Positions 40,801-52,806 are shown, numbered from the stretch's first letter. The stretch: DNA of 64,000 bases from Daphnia carinata (GCF_022539665.2 NC_081331.1:12866638-12930637); one strand, 5' to 3'. Notes: a model not told the origin generated them from the letters alone. Program-made: numbers and translations.

Positions 40801-42922
40801 GACCGGCTATTGAGGTTACCAGGTTCTTTTCTTCGTCCGCCAAACCAAAACAACTAAACCATACTGCTGTACCAAAACGCATTAGTTTTTTTCCCTAACG
40901 GGCGTATTTGGTACAACAGACGTGTTGTTGATATTCCTTTTGAACAGTTTCAGCGACATAACGGGAATCTTCCAAATCAATGAACGCCCCCCTTTTGTGG
41001 CGTCGCAATCGAAACAGCTGATGACAAAAACAACGATACACCTGAGGCCCATATTATACAACATCGTCACGCCGCAGTGGCGTCTTTCGACGGAGAAAAA
41101 CCGCACGACGCCATTACTAACTACGCTTTACGAAAATATATTTCCACCTCGACCTTTATAAATACATAGAAAAAAAAAAAGGCACAACAACAAAGAGGAA
41201 TAAAAGAAAAATGGGAAAACCGGTTTCGTCAAGAACACAGAAAGAGAGTTGAGTTGTTTACATTCGCACAAACATGCCGGTACGCAGTTGTTTTTATCCG
41301 CAAAACCCAACAATAAACTACGACGTGCCAACAAAGATGGCTGCCCTAGAGCAATGACGTTCGCTGACGTCACACATGGCGCGCGCGCACATCGCACGCC
41401 GTAACCCATCGCCATGAGAGCCAATCGAAAGAGCCTTCCTTTGTTTACAAAACATTGATGGGCAACCCGGCTTGAAATGTATTATCACATCTGTACGGTT
41501 GGTAAAGCACACATCAATATTCAAGGTCGGGACAAAAATCTAATTTCCATTTAGAAAATTACCTGCCACTCTTACTGTCAAAATTAACAGGAGCAGCACC
41601 GGTCATTCAACTCTTTTGCCTATTGCAACCCTCACCCTGGGCTGTGTTACTAAGAGGATGTTTCATTTTCCTAACAAAAGCCAAGGTTTCACCCTTGAGC
41701 AGGAGCAGCAGCAGCCGCAAGGCAAAAAAAAAAGAATCGGAAAATCTCTTTCGAGACCAAGCACTTGGCACTCGGCAGAAAAAGGCCTTGGCTCAACAGC
41801 AGCGGCCATTGACTTCACTGTTGATTGCGTCAGAACTTCCTCAAAACAACAACAAACCGAACCTCTGATGCCGTTCGTGTATGTCCCAAGACCGGGTTAT
41901 AATCCTATTCCGTCATTTCCTCTTGCCAGAAAAAAGCCTAAGCATCAACCGTATCCGCCCGTCCCTACATCAATAATGGGAGGGGTTTCGCAAATCGTCA
42001 TCTTCCCCAATAATTTCTTCTTTTGAAAATGAAAGAGAAGCTCACGTTACACGCAAAAAACAACAAACAAATGGCCTATTTTGGTTTGCCGTGAAACCCC
42101 AGAAAAAAAGAAAGGTTTTTGCGTGACGTCACAGTTACATCACGTGCAACGTACATTGCATTTGCTGATGTCATTATCACGCAGGAAAAGTATTTCTTCC
42201 CAAGTCCAAAAAAAATTTGCACTTCAAATCTAAGGTTTCACAAACATCAGTAGTGGGTTGGTCCAAGGTTGTTTTGGCGTGCAGATGAAAACACAAAAAA
42301 AAAGAAGAGATATCTCTCCTTCGTCTTCTGGGAAAAACATGGCCGCTTCAAGGCCGTCCGAAAATATCGAAAACCAAGCTTGTTGACATCACTTGATTGG
42401 AAAACAAAGCGGAAACGCCCCCTTTCGGACCACACACACAAACACATTATAAAATGTGAAACATTCTATTTACCGAATTGGAGACTTGGAGAGTGATGTG
42501 AACCTCGTCGACGTCTGGTCGGTGTTTGGTGACGTGACCGGCAACTTCGCGGCCGGTAAACGTGACGTAGACCTTCTGGCCCGGCTGTAGCGTCAAACCG
42601 GCCGTCGACTGAAAACCGGGACCAATCAGATCCACTTCAGAGTATTCACGCAGTTGCTGACGGCCTGGACCAGCCGTCTCCATGATGGAACGGACGGCGT
42701 ATTTCGTGTGCGAGAACAACTGCCCCCTGGACGGATCCATTTCTGCAGTCTTAACCGCTTGTATTATGCCTTTAAAAACCGAAATTTTGTTGAAATAAAG
42801 GTTGCTATTTTGGTTACACAAGCATAATGAAATATACCTGGATAATAGAGACCGTCTTCTCGAAGTACCACAACTTTTGTACCAACAATTGACCGCTTTG
42901 CCAAACGCTTTCCTGTCGACAT
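37835..42922 (-). CDS. Glut4EF: Glut4 enhancer factor / ZNF395-SLC2A4RG family transcription factor
   Basis: DNA-binding nuclear factor; the vertebrate relatives ZNF395 and SLC2A4RG bind GC-rich elements in the HTT and GLUT4 promoters. Eight exons in phase: 42922-42838, 42769-42474, 40625-40375, 39255-39104, 39044-38698, 38631-38298, 38225-38128, 38056-37835; 594 aa. Visible: N-terminal [14 protein letters not shown]; a [15 protein letters not shown] module; acidic segment then [19 protein letters not shown]; Ser-rich linker; one C2H2 finger (C384, C389, H402, H407) followed by acidic EEEFYYTEV; and the C-terminal clamp [25 protein letters not shown], which is diagnostic. Start Met 42922 is the first in frame. 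Introns 39256-40374 and 40626-42473 are large and carry five TGACGTCA palindromes. Confidence 0.93.
39300..42131. promoter_or_regulatory. Cluster of five perfect CRE palindromes (TGACGTCA) in Glut4EF introns
   Basis: TGACGTCA occurs at 39300-39307, 39326-39333, 40201-40208, 41365-41372 and 42124-42131. The first two are 26 bases apart. All lie in the two large introns. The motif is the full CREB/ATF or bZIP site. Binding and function are inferred. Confidence 0.5.
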
Positions 42923-45123
42923 TCTTTCAGAGGGGATTTGTACAAATGCAATTCGTTTCGTCGTAATTTTGGAAGCTTTCGAAAGGCTCGGGCTTTTTAA
43001 ATAAAATTAACCAAAAATAACCTAGCGGAAATTGTCCAACGTAGTGCTATCGTGAAGCCGTTTTTCGTATAAACATCTGCGATTGAATTCGATCGAATTG
43101 CGAGTCCAATCGTCCAGCAAGTTCAACATGGTTCCCCAGCGTAGAATTTTCACGACCCAAAATGTTTTGCTTTCGGTGACGATCACAAAAAAAAAAAAAA
43201 AAACAATGGCTCCCAGAAATAGTACACCGGGCTACGAATCTTCCCTCAAAAAGTGGGTCCCAATCACAAAGGACGAAAATACGATGGCGCACAAGGTCCA
43301 GGGTAATCGATCAGTTCTTTTTTTTTTCCTTTTCACTCAAAAAGAGTGAAATGTTTAGAAATTGGAAAAATGAATAAGCTACACACAGTTTTCTGTAAAG
43401 CAATAGTTTGGTGATTGAGGGGGAAAAGAAAACAAAAGAGTCTTAAGAAGCAAATTGTACTTTGAAGATGAGCGCAACTATCGAGTCGGCAGTCGAACGG
43501 CAACTGAGAGCCGTCTTTGTTTTGGAACCCGGACAGAGTCACGGGAAAGTTGAGGGGGAAAAAGACAGTAAAGGGGATTTTCCAGTTGGCCAACACTTGT
43601 CAATTGTAGCTGTTGCCAAGTGTTTTGTCATGCCACCTAACGGCCGATCTAGTTTTAATGTAGTGTTCGTTGCTGGGATTGAGATTTTTCAGCATCATGA
43701 CAAAGTAATTGTGAACAAAGGTGCAAATTGATTCATTCCAGGTGTTTAACATCACATCAAGTAAACTGTGAAGTGAATTTAAGAACTTGAGGAATCGGCC
43801 GCGGCAAGCGCTGAATCCAACAAGATAAAAGTCTTTGTTTTGAAAGTTTACAAGTTTCACTACTTTAACCGCCAGAGTTCTCTGCTGGCACACAACAACA
43901 AAGCGGACCGGCCGGTTAACGGGGAAAGGTTGGATTTATTTATTTTTTTTTGTTCTCTCTCTCTTCTATCTCTTTCTCCTTTCTCTCCTTCTCTTCCTCT
44001 ATTTCTCTCGACGCCTTCATACTCATTCCCATACCGAGGTCAGTGTGTATACAAACAAAAAGGAAGAGAAAGAGAGTTGCCACCGCATGCCGCCAGAGCC
44101 GGCACACTTTCAGCACACTTTCGCCTTCTTCGATGGCCAATTTGGCACCGAAAATTCATGTTTTTCCCTAGACTCTTCGCTCTGGGGTTGCCTTTGAATT
44201 AATTATATATTACATTTCTTGCACACTTCTCCGTCTTGTAATTGATATCAACAAAGCTATACGTTAAATATCGATTTAAAGTCACCATTTTCGTAACTCT
44301 TTTGTTGAGGCAGTCCCCTACATGGCGGACATTTTTATTTATAAAATTGAGGTCACTTAAAATCCCCTAGCCTCTTTGTTGTGATTCTTTGTTTTCCGTT
44401 TGAGTGTGCAACCGGACGTCTTCATGAGATTAAATGTCCAAGCGCCTTTTACGTGGCTTGCCTAATATTTTTTTCTTGTTTCGTATCCATTTAATTTCTT
44501 TTATTTGTCAGCTCAGTCTCTTCCGTTTTTGAAAGCTTATGCAAGAGATCTCCAATAATTACTTTTGATGGACAAAGTTTTGTTGGATTTGCTTTCTTTA
44601 TTAAAAACTAATCCGACAACTTTCTATTCGTTGATTAAATTCATTTGATCTGAAAACAAAATTTGGAAGAATTTCTTGTTTTGCAAATGAAATACATTCT
44701 TTAGGTAACTGCGTCGTGGTCAACCGGCCTTGCCCTGACTTTGTTTGGGCGCTCCCTATCGACCTACTTCCGTATACGTTATGGCACTCTTGGCCGCATT
44801 GTCAAAAAAACAATAAACTAATTAATTTCGATATCGCTTTCGATTGTTACAGTCAATCTTTTGTGTTTATTTCCCATTTCGTTGAGGGGAAAAACCAAAA
44901 AGAAATAGTTTCGTATGTAAACAAAAAGTGAACTTTGTGTACCGTAACCCACGTTAGAAGCCTCATCTTGCTAGTACAACTTGACAGGTAAAGTTTCTGA
45001 GTCTTCTTTTTAAAGAAAAGTGGGAGGATTTCTCCCTAATAAGATTTATTTTGCCGTTTCCTGCCTTTTTTTGTCGAGCCAGATTAGCTAGGAACGTACA
45101 GTGCAACATTTTACTGCCCAGTA
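42923..45123. other. Divergent intergenic region between Glut4EF and the CULT gene
   Basis: 2.2 kb between two outward-facing start codons. It holds both promoters. It contains a 16-17 base A run at 43187-43203. A + strand open frame at 43462-43731 matches no family I know. No supported gene. Confidence 0.6.
43953..44008. repeat. Pyrimidine (CT-rich) low-complexity tract
   Basis: Almost unbroken C/T stretch of about 55 bases (TTCTCTCTCTCTTC and variants), on the minus strand a GA-rich tract. It lies between two divergent genes. A GAGA-type binding tract is possible but inferred. Confidence 0.7.
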
Positions 45124-45929
45124 ATGACAGTGTCACAAATATTGTCCATTTTCCTATGTTGCTGTTCATTCTTTTGTCCTTGTTTAACATGCGACGAAAA
45201 TTCAAAATTTTCTTTCAATAGCCAAATTACACAATTAAATGAAACAATTCCTAACATATTCTTGTGTCGGATGTGTGGCCTATCTCAGGATGATGAGGGT
45301 TCTTTTATAGAAACTGCCAGTCCATTTAGTTTGAATGTTAGGAATGAAACGATTGTGTTGGAGAAAAATGCAACAAAGGTTGTGACAACTGTTTCAGTGC
45401 AAAAATTGAGAAATCCAACTGGCAATATCTTTGACGTAGTAACTTTGAGAAAATCTTCTTGCAAAGGAGTGGGCAAGGTTGCATCTTTATTTCTGTTCTT
45501 ACTGTTATTCCATTTTAGAACATCTAAATAAATTTCCATAAATTTCTATCATATTTTATAGTGGGTGTCAGAGTCTACGTGGTTTCCTGGATTCAGCTGG
45601 AAACCTTGCATCTGTAGTCAGTGTGGACGTCATTTGGGTTGGTAGGTGATTATCTTACATACTCAATGTGCAAACATTTTCATTTAAACAAATTTTTTGA
45701 TAATAGGATGTTTGAAGACGAATCATCAGCTAAAGGATTTTTACCTAGCAAACCTTCACAAGCAGGTTTTTACGCGTTGATTCGAGACACAGTCCTAACA
45801 GAGTCTGGTAACATTTATTTCTTCTTAGACAATTAGTTTTGTCCTGAAATTAACCTGAGTTTTATATATTTTTTTAAATATATAGTTGCACAGACTTTGA
45901 CGTACGTGCCAAAAATCTTTCGGAAATAG
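45124..45929 (+). CDS. Secreted single-domain CULT protein (cereblon thalidomide-binding fold)
   Basis: Small secreted protein consisting of a signal peptide plus one CULT domain, the zinc fold that forms the thalidomide pocket in cereblon. Four exons in phase: 45124-45477, 45562-45641, 45707-45807, 45886-45929; 192 aa. A Cys-rich hydrophobic leader (ILSIFLCCCSFFCPCLTC, 6-23) is followed by zinc Cys pairs CRMC (C48, C51) and CSQC (C136, C139). The aromatic cage is present: W125 and W131 in TWFPGFSW, W145 in HLGW, and F147 after it, corresponding to human W380, W386, W400 and F402. Human H378 is replaced by Ser. The Lon-like and DDB1-binding parts of cereblon are absent, so it is not a ubiquitin-ligase receptor. 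Its ligand and role are unknown. The stop codon is 6 bases before RAMAC. Confidence 0.85.
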
Positions 45930-45935
45930 TAAAAT

Positions 45936-46427
45936 ATGGAGTTGACGGATCAGCAAAAAAGTTTACTGGCAGATTGCGAGAACGAGTTTAGCGAGCGCTA
46001 CACAGAAAAAGACACCGAGTTCATGGAGTTGAAGAATAAACCATTATCTAAGCCGCCCATTGTAGATCCGTGGGGTAATAATTTCAATCGCAACCAGCAG
46101 AGAGGAGGTGGTCATCGACCGTACGGTCAGTATGGACGAGACCGTCATTCCAGAGGTGGACAATCGTGGAATCGAAATTCTCAAGATTCGTTTTCACGTC
46201 GTGACCATGACGGCAATCGACATATGAGAGATCGACCATACGAAGATCGTGGTCCCCATTATAGAGATAGATCATACGATGACCGTACCCAGAATCGGGA
46301 TAGATCATATCACGGAGACCGTGCGCCACAACGTGAAAGGTCTCACACTGACGATCATGGCCATCACCGAGAAGAAAGGCACCATAGAGAAGACGGACAC
46401 CATCAATCTCGTTACCATCCTTACTGA
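45936..46427 (+). CDS. RAMAC: RNMT-activating mini protein (RAM/RAMAC)
   Basis: RAM binds and activates the mRNA cap guanine-7 methyltransferase RNMT in the nucleus. It is a single uninterrupted frame of 163 aa (human 118). The N-terminal activation domain is clear: ENEFSERYTEKDTEF, then KPPIVDPWG, matching the RNMT-binding FxxRFTENDxEY and PPIVxxW pattern. The rest is a low-complexity RNA-binding tail of RGG, DRSYDDR and HHREE-type repeats, longer than in vertebrates. No intron separates its ATG from the last exon of the CULT gene (45886-45929), so that exon is either the RAMAC 5' UTR or part of a dicistronic transcript. Confidence 0.87.
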   Translation: MELTDQQKSLLADCENEFSERYTEKDTEFMELKNKPLSKPPIVDPWGNNFNRNQQRGGGHRPYGQYGRDRHSRGGQSWNRNSQDSFSRRDHDGNRHMRDRPYEDRGPHYRDRSYDDRTQNRDRSYHGDRAPQRERSHTDDHGHHREERHHREDGHHQSRYHPY

Positions 46428-47613
46428 ATATTTTTTTTCCAATTACCCCACGGTATTGACAATACATTGCATCATTCCGTCTGTTCTCTGTTTTTGTTTC
46501 CGTTCTAGGCCATCAACTTTTAAGTAACGACCGAATAGAGAACAGAGACAGGAAAAGTACGTCTCTACTCTTCTATCTCTATATAGTTCAACTTTCTTTT
46601 CCCCTTTCCCTTATAATGGGGACAGGGTCTCCATAGCAACAACCCAAACCAGTTCAATGTGAACATTGGTCAACCAGCCAATTTTCGGAGAAGAATTTGG
46701 TTATTGTTCATCTTCCGTTGCCGCTGTTGGTGTTAGGAATTAGTTTTTCTTTTTGGTTTGAAGTCGGAAAGAGGACATTATAAAGAAAAACTGTGTTCGC
46801 AGCGAAAGAAAACCCCACGACTCTGTTATGCATGCCTTTCTTTAGTCGCGGTCAAAAAAGCCTTTCTAATTATACAGCGCGAGAAAAACAACGCAATTCA
46901 ATGTAATACGTGAAGAACTGGACTTCGTGGAGTTTATGAGCAGCAACCAGCAGTTGGAAAGCCGAACGGCTCTAAAGGTCACGAAGAACGTTATAAGCAA
47001 TTTCCTCGTTCGAGTTGGTTGACTCAAGGTCAGTTATTTAAAGGGAACAAAGAACCATAGCGTCTTCTACAGAAACATACTGGCCACCTTTCAAAAGTGC
47101 CTTAGGACCTCTTTTCATATCACCTGCAAGTAGTACAACATAGTAACAATATAGTACAGAACCAACAAAAACTTACGGATATTGAAGAGGGTCACATAGC
47201 TCGATGATTAGCTGCCTGCATCCATGAACCTATTGGCCATGGCGAGAACTTACGAACAACCTACAAGCTACGATCACCTCTTCTCTACCTTCTGTACCGT
47301 TTGTGGGTCGATCTTCAACGTGTAGTGAACGGTACTACAGATCGATGTGAAACGTCTGTATACGTCTTTGTGTCGTGTACTGTTTTTTTTGTGTAGTGCC
47401 ATTTAGCCCCTTTATAGTACTCTTCTTTCTTCTCTTCTTTCTTGAAGGTAAAAGTTCTTCTAGGTTGAAGGTTCTATCCATTTTGTGTAGAATCCGTAGT
47501 GATGATGATGCTGAGTGTTGCGTAATCCGATGAGATGAAGAATCTTGCGATGAATTTTGAATGATGACATCGGGGGATGGTGGGCGGACATGGGGGGAGT
47601 GAATGGAGGGAAA

Positions 47614-47686
47614 CGGCGGCGGGACTTGAACCCGGGGACTACAGATTACAAAGCGTGGGTGATAATCACTGTCCCAGGACCGCACA
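47614..47686 (-). repeat. tRNA-like element
   Basis: On the minus strand there is a B box GGGTTCAAGTCCC (47633-47621) and an upstream A-box-like TGGGACAGTGAT with a TGGG/CCCA D stem. The anticodon arm does not pair and the acceptor stem is poor. Best read as a tRNA pseudogene or the head of a tRNA-derived SINE. Confidence 0.4.
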
Positions 47687-47764
47687 TTCAAATCAAACTA
47701 AGCTTCGGATGTCATCCATTCATATACTGAGCTTAGGTTCAAAGTAGTGTAAACGAAATATGGA

Positions 47765-47893
47765 GCTGTGGCACAGGTCGCGGCTGACATGCTGATTTTA
47801 TGGGTTCGAATCTTTGTTGATATAAATATATTATTTATTATTAAATTTTATTATTAAAATATATAATTAAAATTTATATTTTGAATATTTTTT
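47765..47893 (+). repeat. tRNA-derived SINE-like element with AT-only tail
   Basis: An A-box-like TGGCACAGGTCG (about 47769) and a B box GGTTCGAATC (about 47803) are spaced as in Pol III promoters, about 35 bases apart. They are followed by roughly 75 bases of almost pure A/T ending in a T run. No target-site duplication was identified by eye. Confidence 0.35.
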
Positions 47894-49493
47894 TTTGCGT
47901 TCAACAATTCATTACCTCTGCCTGTCGAATCCCCCCACAGTCTGCCCGTCGACCCACTTATTGCCTCTGTCCGTCCTCCACCTCACAGTTTTTTCCGGTA
48001 ACTTTACTCTGTATTCGCTATTAAACGCACCCGCTATCTGCACCGGCCGGCTTTCGTGCTGTCGCGCACTCGTTTTAAGCAAAGTCCGTAAACTGAAAAA
48101 TTGCTTTAATCCACGCTTTCGTCTACATTATAGTCTTCCAAAGCCCATCCCGCCGATTGACTACAGCCGGCGGCGGTTTGAACGCTTTTTCAGGTAGTCC
48201 CCCCGCCAGCCAATCACAACAAATGGACAACGGGACGGAAACACAAAACTCCTCCCCATGTTTCCTTGTTTTTTTTCTAGAGTAGAGAAGATACATTGAA
48301 TGAAATTCACGTAACGTTTCCTCAGTCAAACGCTGAACAGACAATGCCAATAACAAGTCCTGGTAAATATATCGCAAAGTATTTTTTTTTTCAATTCCGT
48401 TAGAAGCTCACGAGAGTATGGCGTGAGGACAGATAATTTCATTTATGCCGTGATCATGTTTCGTGACATGGTAGCGGGTTCGCTGCCGGAATGAAGTTCA
48501 CTGTGTCCGTTGCTCTTTTTTGCGTCTGGATAGACATAGGTCATCCGCAACGATATTTACTTTTTCCATTGGTGCGTACTGGCGAATTTGCTCTTCGCAG
48601 ACGGCTATTTGAGGAAAAGATTGTAATCGTCATAACAGCGCCACGGTGCTGGGCAATGATACCAATTGCCAACAAAAACGGGAAGTCACGGTGGTTGAAT
48701 AATCGAAATTTTTTTTTATTTGTTTCATAAAGTTCATAAATTCATTTCTTGGCGTATTAAACACACAATTTTCATTAAAATAACCTAATTCAAACTAAAG
48801 GAAGTCCCCGAAGTTGCTGTGACGTCAGTTATTCCCAGGAACGGCCAAGACGGTTGGATACTTCGGTAACATTCAATGATTATTTCGCACGCGATTCTAG
48901 CGTGATTGAGCACTGTTTTTTAAAAAAGATGTTTACCTTTCTCCTTGGGCTCGTGCAAACACGGCAGCATACCTAGATTTGCCTAGCTGCGGCAGGCACG
49001 ATGTTTGATCGATAGCCGTGCTGGGCCAGTTGGACTCTTGTCTGTTGACGCCCTTTAATATCTTGTATACGCTTGCGGTTGATATCATAAGGCAGCCACT
49101 AGCCCAACTGACGTTTCTGTAGCTGCACGCAGGAACTTTCTCACTGCGAGTCATCTTAACCAAAGGTAACTTAAGCTTAGTTTCTACAACTTATTTTAAT
49201 TGTCAAATTCTCAGATAATGTGTCAAAAGCCATTTTAGAAGTTGCAGATGTTCGGTTTATTTTTTAGTTCTTTTAACATTTGATTCATGATCGTAACCGA
49301 AGATTTGTTAACGGATTTGTCACCGGTAACCTTCTTTGTTTTAGAACGATTTTAACATAGTGGAAGTAGCCCTGAGTCCTTCAATCTAGGCCGGGAATTA
49401 AGATTCAAATTTTTTTTCGTAGTAACGACACTCGCTCTATCTAACGAGTAACTCGTAAACTGATTCAACCTTCAAATGTCCTAAAAGGTAAAC

Positions 49494-52412
49494 ATGGAGA
49501 CTCCAACGGAGGTCGAAGGATGCCGCAAGCGCCAAAATGAAATTATCCAACCATTACTTACCGGTATTTTTTCGTTATTTTTTTTTGTTATGCATCAAAT
49601 TTAGAACTCTAGACACGTTGGCTTGATTTAACCTCTTTATTCTTTTCAGATCTGTACCAGCTTACCATGGCTTACGCGTACTGGAAATCGGGGAAAGTCG
49701 ACGACACTGCCGTTTTCGATTTATTTTTCAGAAAAAACCCGTTTTCCGGGGAGTTCACTATATTTGCTGGTCTTGAAGAATGCATCAAATTTTTGTACAA
49801 TTTTCGCTACAGTGACAGCGACATAGTCTATCTAAAGCAGATCCTGCCTCCCTATGTTGAGGAAGAGTTCTTTCAATACCTCAGGAACCTCACAGTTGAA
49901 GATGTGACTCTCTTTGCCATTCCTGAAGGTTCAGTTGTATTCCCCAGGTAAAATTGTCTGAATGCTGCTTTTAGTAATATCCGCATATAATAGTGGATTT
50001 TTTTTCCTTGCAGGGTTCCCTTGTTACGGGTGGAAGGTCCACTTATTGTGGTCCAACTATTAGAAACAACATTCTTGAACTTAATTAATTATTCAAGGTA
50101 AATTCAATTAAGTGTGTATTTTTCCTGCCATTTAACCCTACTTTGCATGCAGTTTGATTGCCACCAATGCTGCAAGATTTCGGATGGCAGCAGGCAAAAG
50201 GATTAAATTGCTTGAATTTGGTTTACGAAGAGCCCAAGGCCCTGATGGAGGGCTCTCTGCATCCAAATATGCTTATTTAGGTAATTGTTTTTTACATTAC
50301 TGAAATATTTAAAGCTGTTATCCTCATTATCTTTTCTATTCAATAGGTGGTTTTGATGGTACCAGCAATGTGTTAGCTGGTAAACTTTTCCACATACCAG
50401 TTAAAGGGACACATGCTCATGCATACATTAGTTCATTTTCCACTCTTGCTGATTTGAAAACTCGCGTAGGCAAACTGCCAATTTATGATTTACGTTACCT
50501 ATATAGGCTAACACTTCTTTATTTATCCCTTCGAAAAAAGGATTTGGCTGTGTACGATGAGAATGGCTCAGACTTGATAGAAAGCCGTGACTTTGTGGAA
50601 ACGTGTATAAAGAGAAGAGACCAATTGGCTACTTTGCTCGGCATTCTATTGCAGGAAGCCAACGATGGAGAGCTTGCAGCTTTCATTTCCTACGCAATGG
50701 CGTTTCCCGATGGTTTCACCGCCCTTGTCGACACATATGAAGTTCTAAGGTATTATAAGTACGCGACTAGCAGCCATGACATATGCGAATGAACAGAATA
50801 GCGCGTCTATTTTTAAACACTTATTTCTACTGTTGAAAAAAGAACACAAAACTATGCGCCATTATTTCTCTTCTTGTCTCCTTTTCCTTTGTCTTTTTTT
50901 TTTTGTCTTTTTCTTTCCTTTTTTTTGTCATGCTCTTTCACTTTTTGCCAGTTGGAGCGGAGAAACCCCTAGTCAGCGCTATATATCGGAGCCACGTCTC
51001 CATTACAGGTCCCTCCCTTATAAATTTCATCCGCATTGATTGAAACCTTACGTTACGTAGATAAGCGTCATTAGTAATTTCTTGTATCCGTTGCTATTTG
51101 ATCTTGGATGTTTTTTTTCTGTCGTTTTCAATTGGGTATCTTTTCATCTTTTTCTAATTCCAGCTTTGCTAGTTTTAGTAAACGTGAAGCAGATTGTGTG
51201 AAAATTTTGAAATCATAGATTTACCGCTTCTCTTTTTTTTTTTTTTTAGCTAGTTTTGATTGCTTGAATCATTTGATATTTGGTTTGGTTTTTTAAATAT
51301 AATTTGTTATTATTTTGTTCTTATCACTTGCACTAAACAGAAGTGGACTACTGAACTTTTGTGCTGTCGCCGTGGCGCTGAGTGATTTTGGCTACAGACC
51401 CATCGGAATCCGCCTAGATTCAGGCGATTTGGCCTATCTTTCGAACAGGGCTCGAGACGCTTTCCGGAAAATCGCTGAGGAACTGACTATTCCTTGGTTC
51501 GCGCAGCTATCTATCGTAGCTAGTAACGATATAAACGAAGAAACGATCCTAAGGTAAATAACAGCCATGGTCATATCATATGTATAACACAAAAGCGAGA
51601 GGAAGGGACCTTATCGTAAAAGAGGCAAACATTTGATTTTCCCCGCGAAAACAGCTGCAAACGGTATACTGAATGAAATCGTACTAATACTGTTCGCTTT
51701 TATCATCTTGAGTTTAAATGATCAGCATCATCAAATTGATTGTTTTGGCATTGGAACTCATCTGGGTGAGTAAATTACAACTGTAAAAAGCATTTCACTA
51801 CTTTTTCCTGTAATCGTTTTTCTCTTTCTCTAGTGACTTGTCAAAAACAACCTGCTCTGGGATGTGTGTACAAGCTTGTTGAAATCAATAAACAACCCAA
51901 AATAAAATTGTCTGAGGACTTGGAGAAAGTGACCATTCCAGGTCGAAAAGACATTTATCGATTATACGGATCAGACGGTATGATTTAAACCGAATTTTCT
52001 GTGCACAGATTTAGGCTTGCCGAAGAGAGGGTTAAACGTGTTCACTTCTGTTTTCACGAACATGGCAGGTCACGCTTTGATAGATCTAATGCAAAAACAT
52101 GGTGAACCTCCACCACTAGCCGGAAATCGAGTGCTATGCCGTCATCCGTTTCTAGAATCGAAGAGAGCCTACGTCAATCCGGCTCGAGTGGAGCCACTTC
52201 TGCACATATACTGGCAGAATGGTCGATGTTGTCAACCGCTGCCATCAATGGAGCAACTGAGGCATCGTGTTCAACACCAACTAGGAACAATAAGACAAGA
52301 TCACAAAAGAAATTTGAATCCCACCCCATACAAAGTGAGCGTATCCGATTCACTGTACTCTTACCTTCACAAACTGTGGCTACAAAACGCTCCAATCGGA
52401 GAGCTCTCCTGA
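49494..52412 (+). CDS. NAPRT: Nicotinate phosphoribosyltransferase
   Basis: Cytosolic enzyme that makes nicotinate mononucleotide from nicotinate and PRPP using ATP, the first step of the Preiss-Handler NAD pathway. Nine exons in phase: 49494-49563, 49650-49947, 50014-50097, 50153-50280, 50347-50749, 51341-51553, 51713-51765, 51834-51977, 52069-52412; 578 aa (human 538). Key motifs: [77 protein letters not shown], and the C-terminal [15 protein letters not shown]. The last acceptor is set at 52069: the other in-frame AG (exon from 52009) would leave an intron of only 31 bases. The intron at 50750-51340 is unusually long for this gene. Confidence 0.96.
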
Positions 52413-52806
52413 AATGAATCCTTCTCTGAATTTCAAAACAGTAAAAGAAAAGTATTCGTTGTTAGCTAAGTAATTACAGAACGAATTAACTGTTTTCTCT
52501 AGCGCGCCAAATGCGCATCTCCGTTTTTCTTTCTAGTCTTGTAGGGGTTTCATATTTGAGGGGTTTATCGTATATCTTTGCCGAAAGATCACAACCTGCA
52601 CAGCGCCTGCCATTTTTTTTCGTGGCAGTACATAATACTTCCATTTTTTGGTGTGAGAATCTGCTGGTAGTCTGGGACTGAAGCAAATGCCAGTCTGCCT
52701 CGAATCAAAGGAGGCCACTGTTCAACAATTTACGGATCTATTTGTTGTTTTACTTTAATACAGTTATTTGTTCGATTTCATAGTGTTTGTCTTACGCCAT
52801 TAAAAT

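Larger units (their letters stand above)
46428..49493. other. Intergenic region between RAMAC and NAPRT
   Basis: 3.1 kb without a supported protein gene. It contains two tRNA-like segments at 47.6 and 47.8 kb, an AT-only stretch at about 47819-47893, and one TGACGTCA at 48820-48827. A minus-strand open frame at 48951-49160 ends at a GTAAAC donor but matches no family. Confidence 0.6.

Noticed and set aside
41616-42026. 136-codon + strand frame inside the large Glut4EF intron
   Set aside because: Low-complexity Gln/Lys and Pro content, no domain, no good start context, and opposite to a confirmed gene's intron.
43462-43731. 89-codon + strand frame upstream of Glut4EF
   Set aside because: No recognisable domain and it lies where the Glut4EF promoter is expected.
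47335-47691. 118-codon minus-strand frame rich in Ser, Pro and Arg
   Set aside because: It overlaps a tRNA-like element and shows no domain; likely chance.
48951-49160. Minus-strand frame ending at a GTAAAC donor, candidate exon
   Set aside because: No partner exon found and no family resemblance; it sits in the NAPRT upstream region.
52009-52068. In-frame 20-codon extension of the last NAPRT exon from an upstream AG
   Set aside because: It would leave an intron of only 31 bases and adds residues absent from the family.
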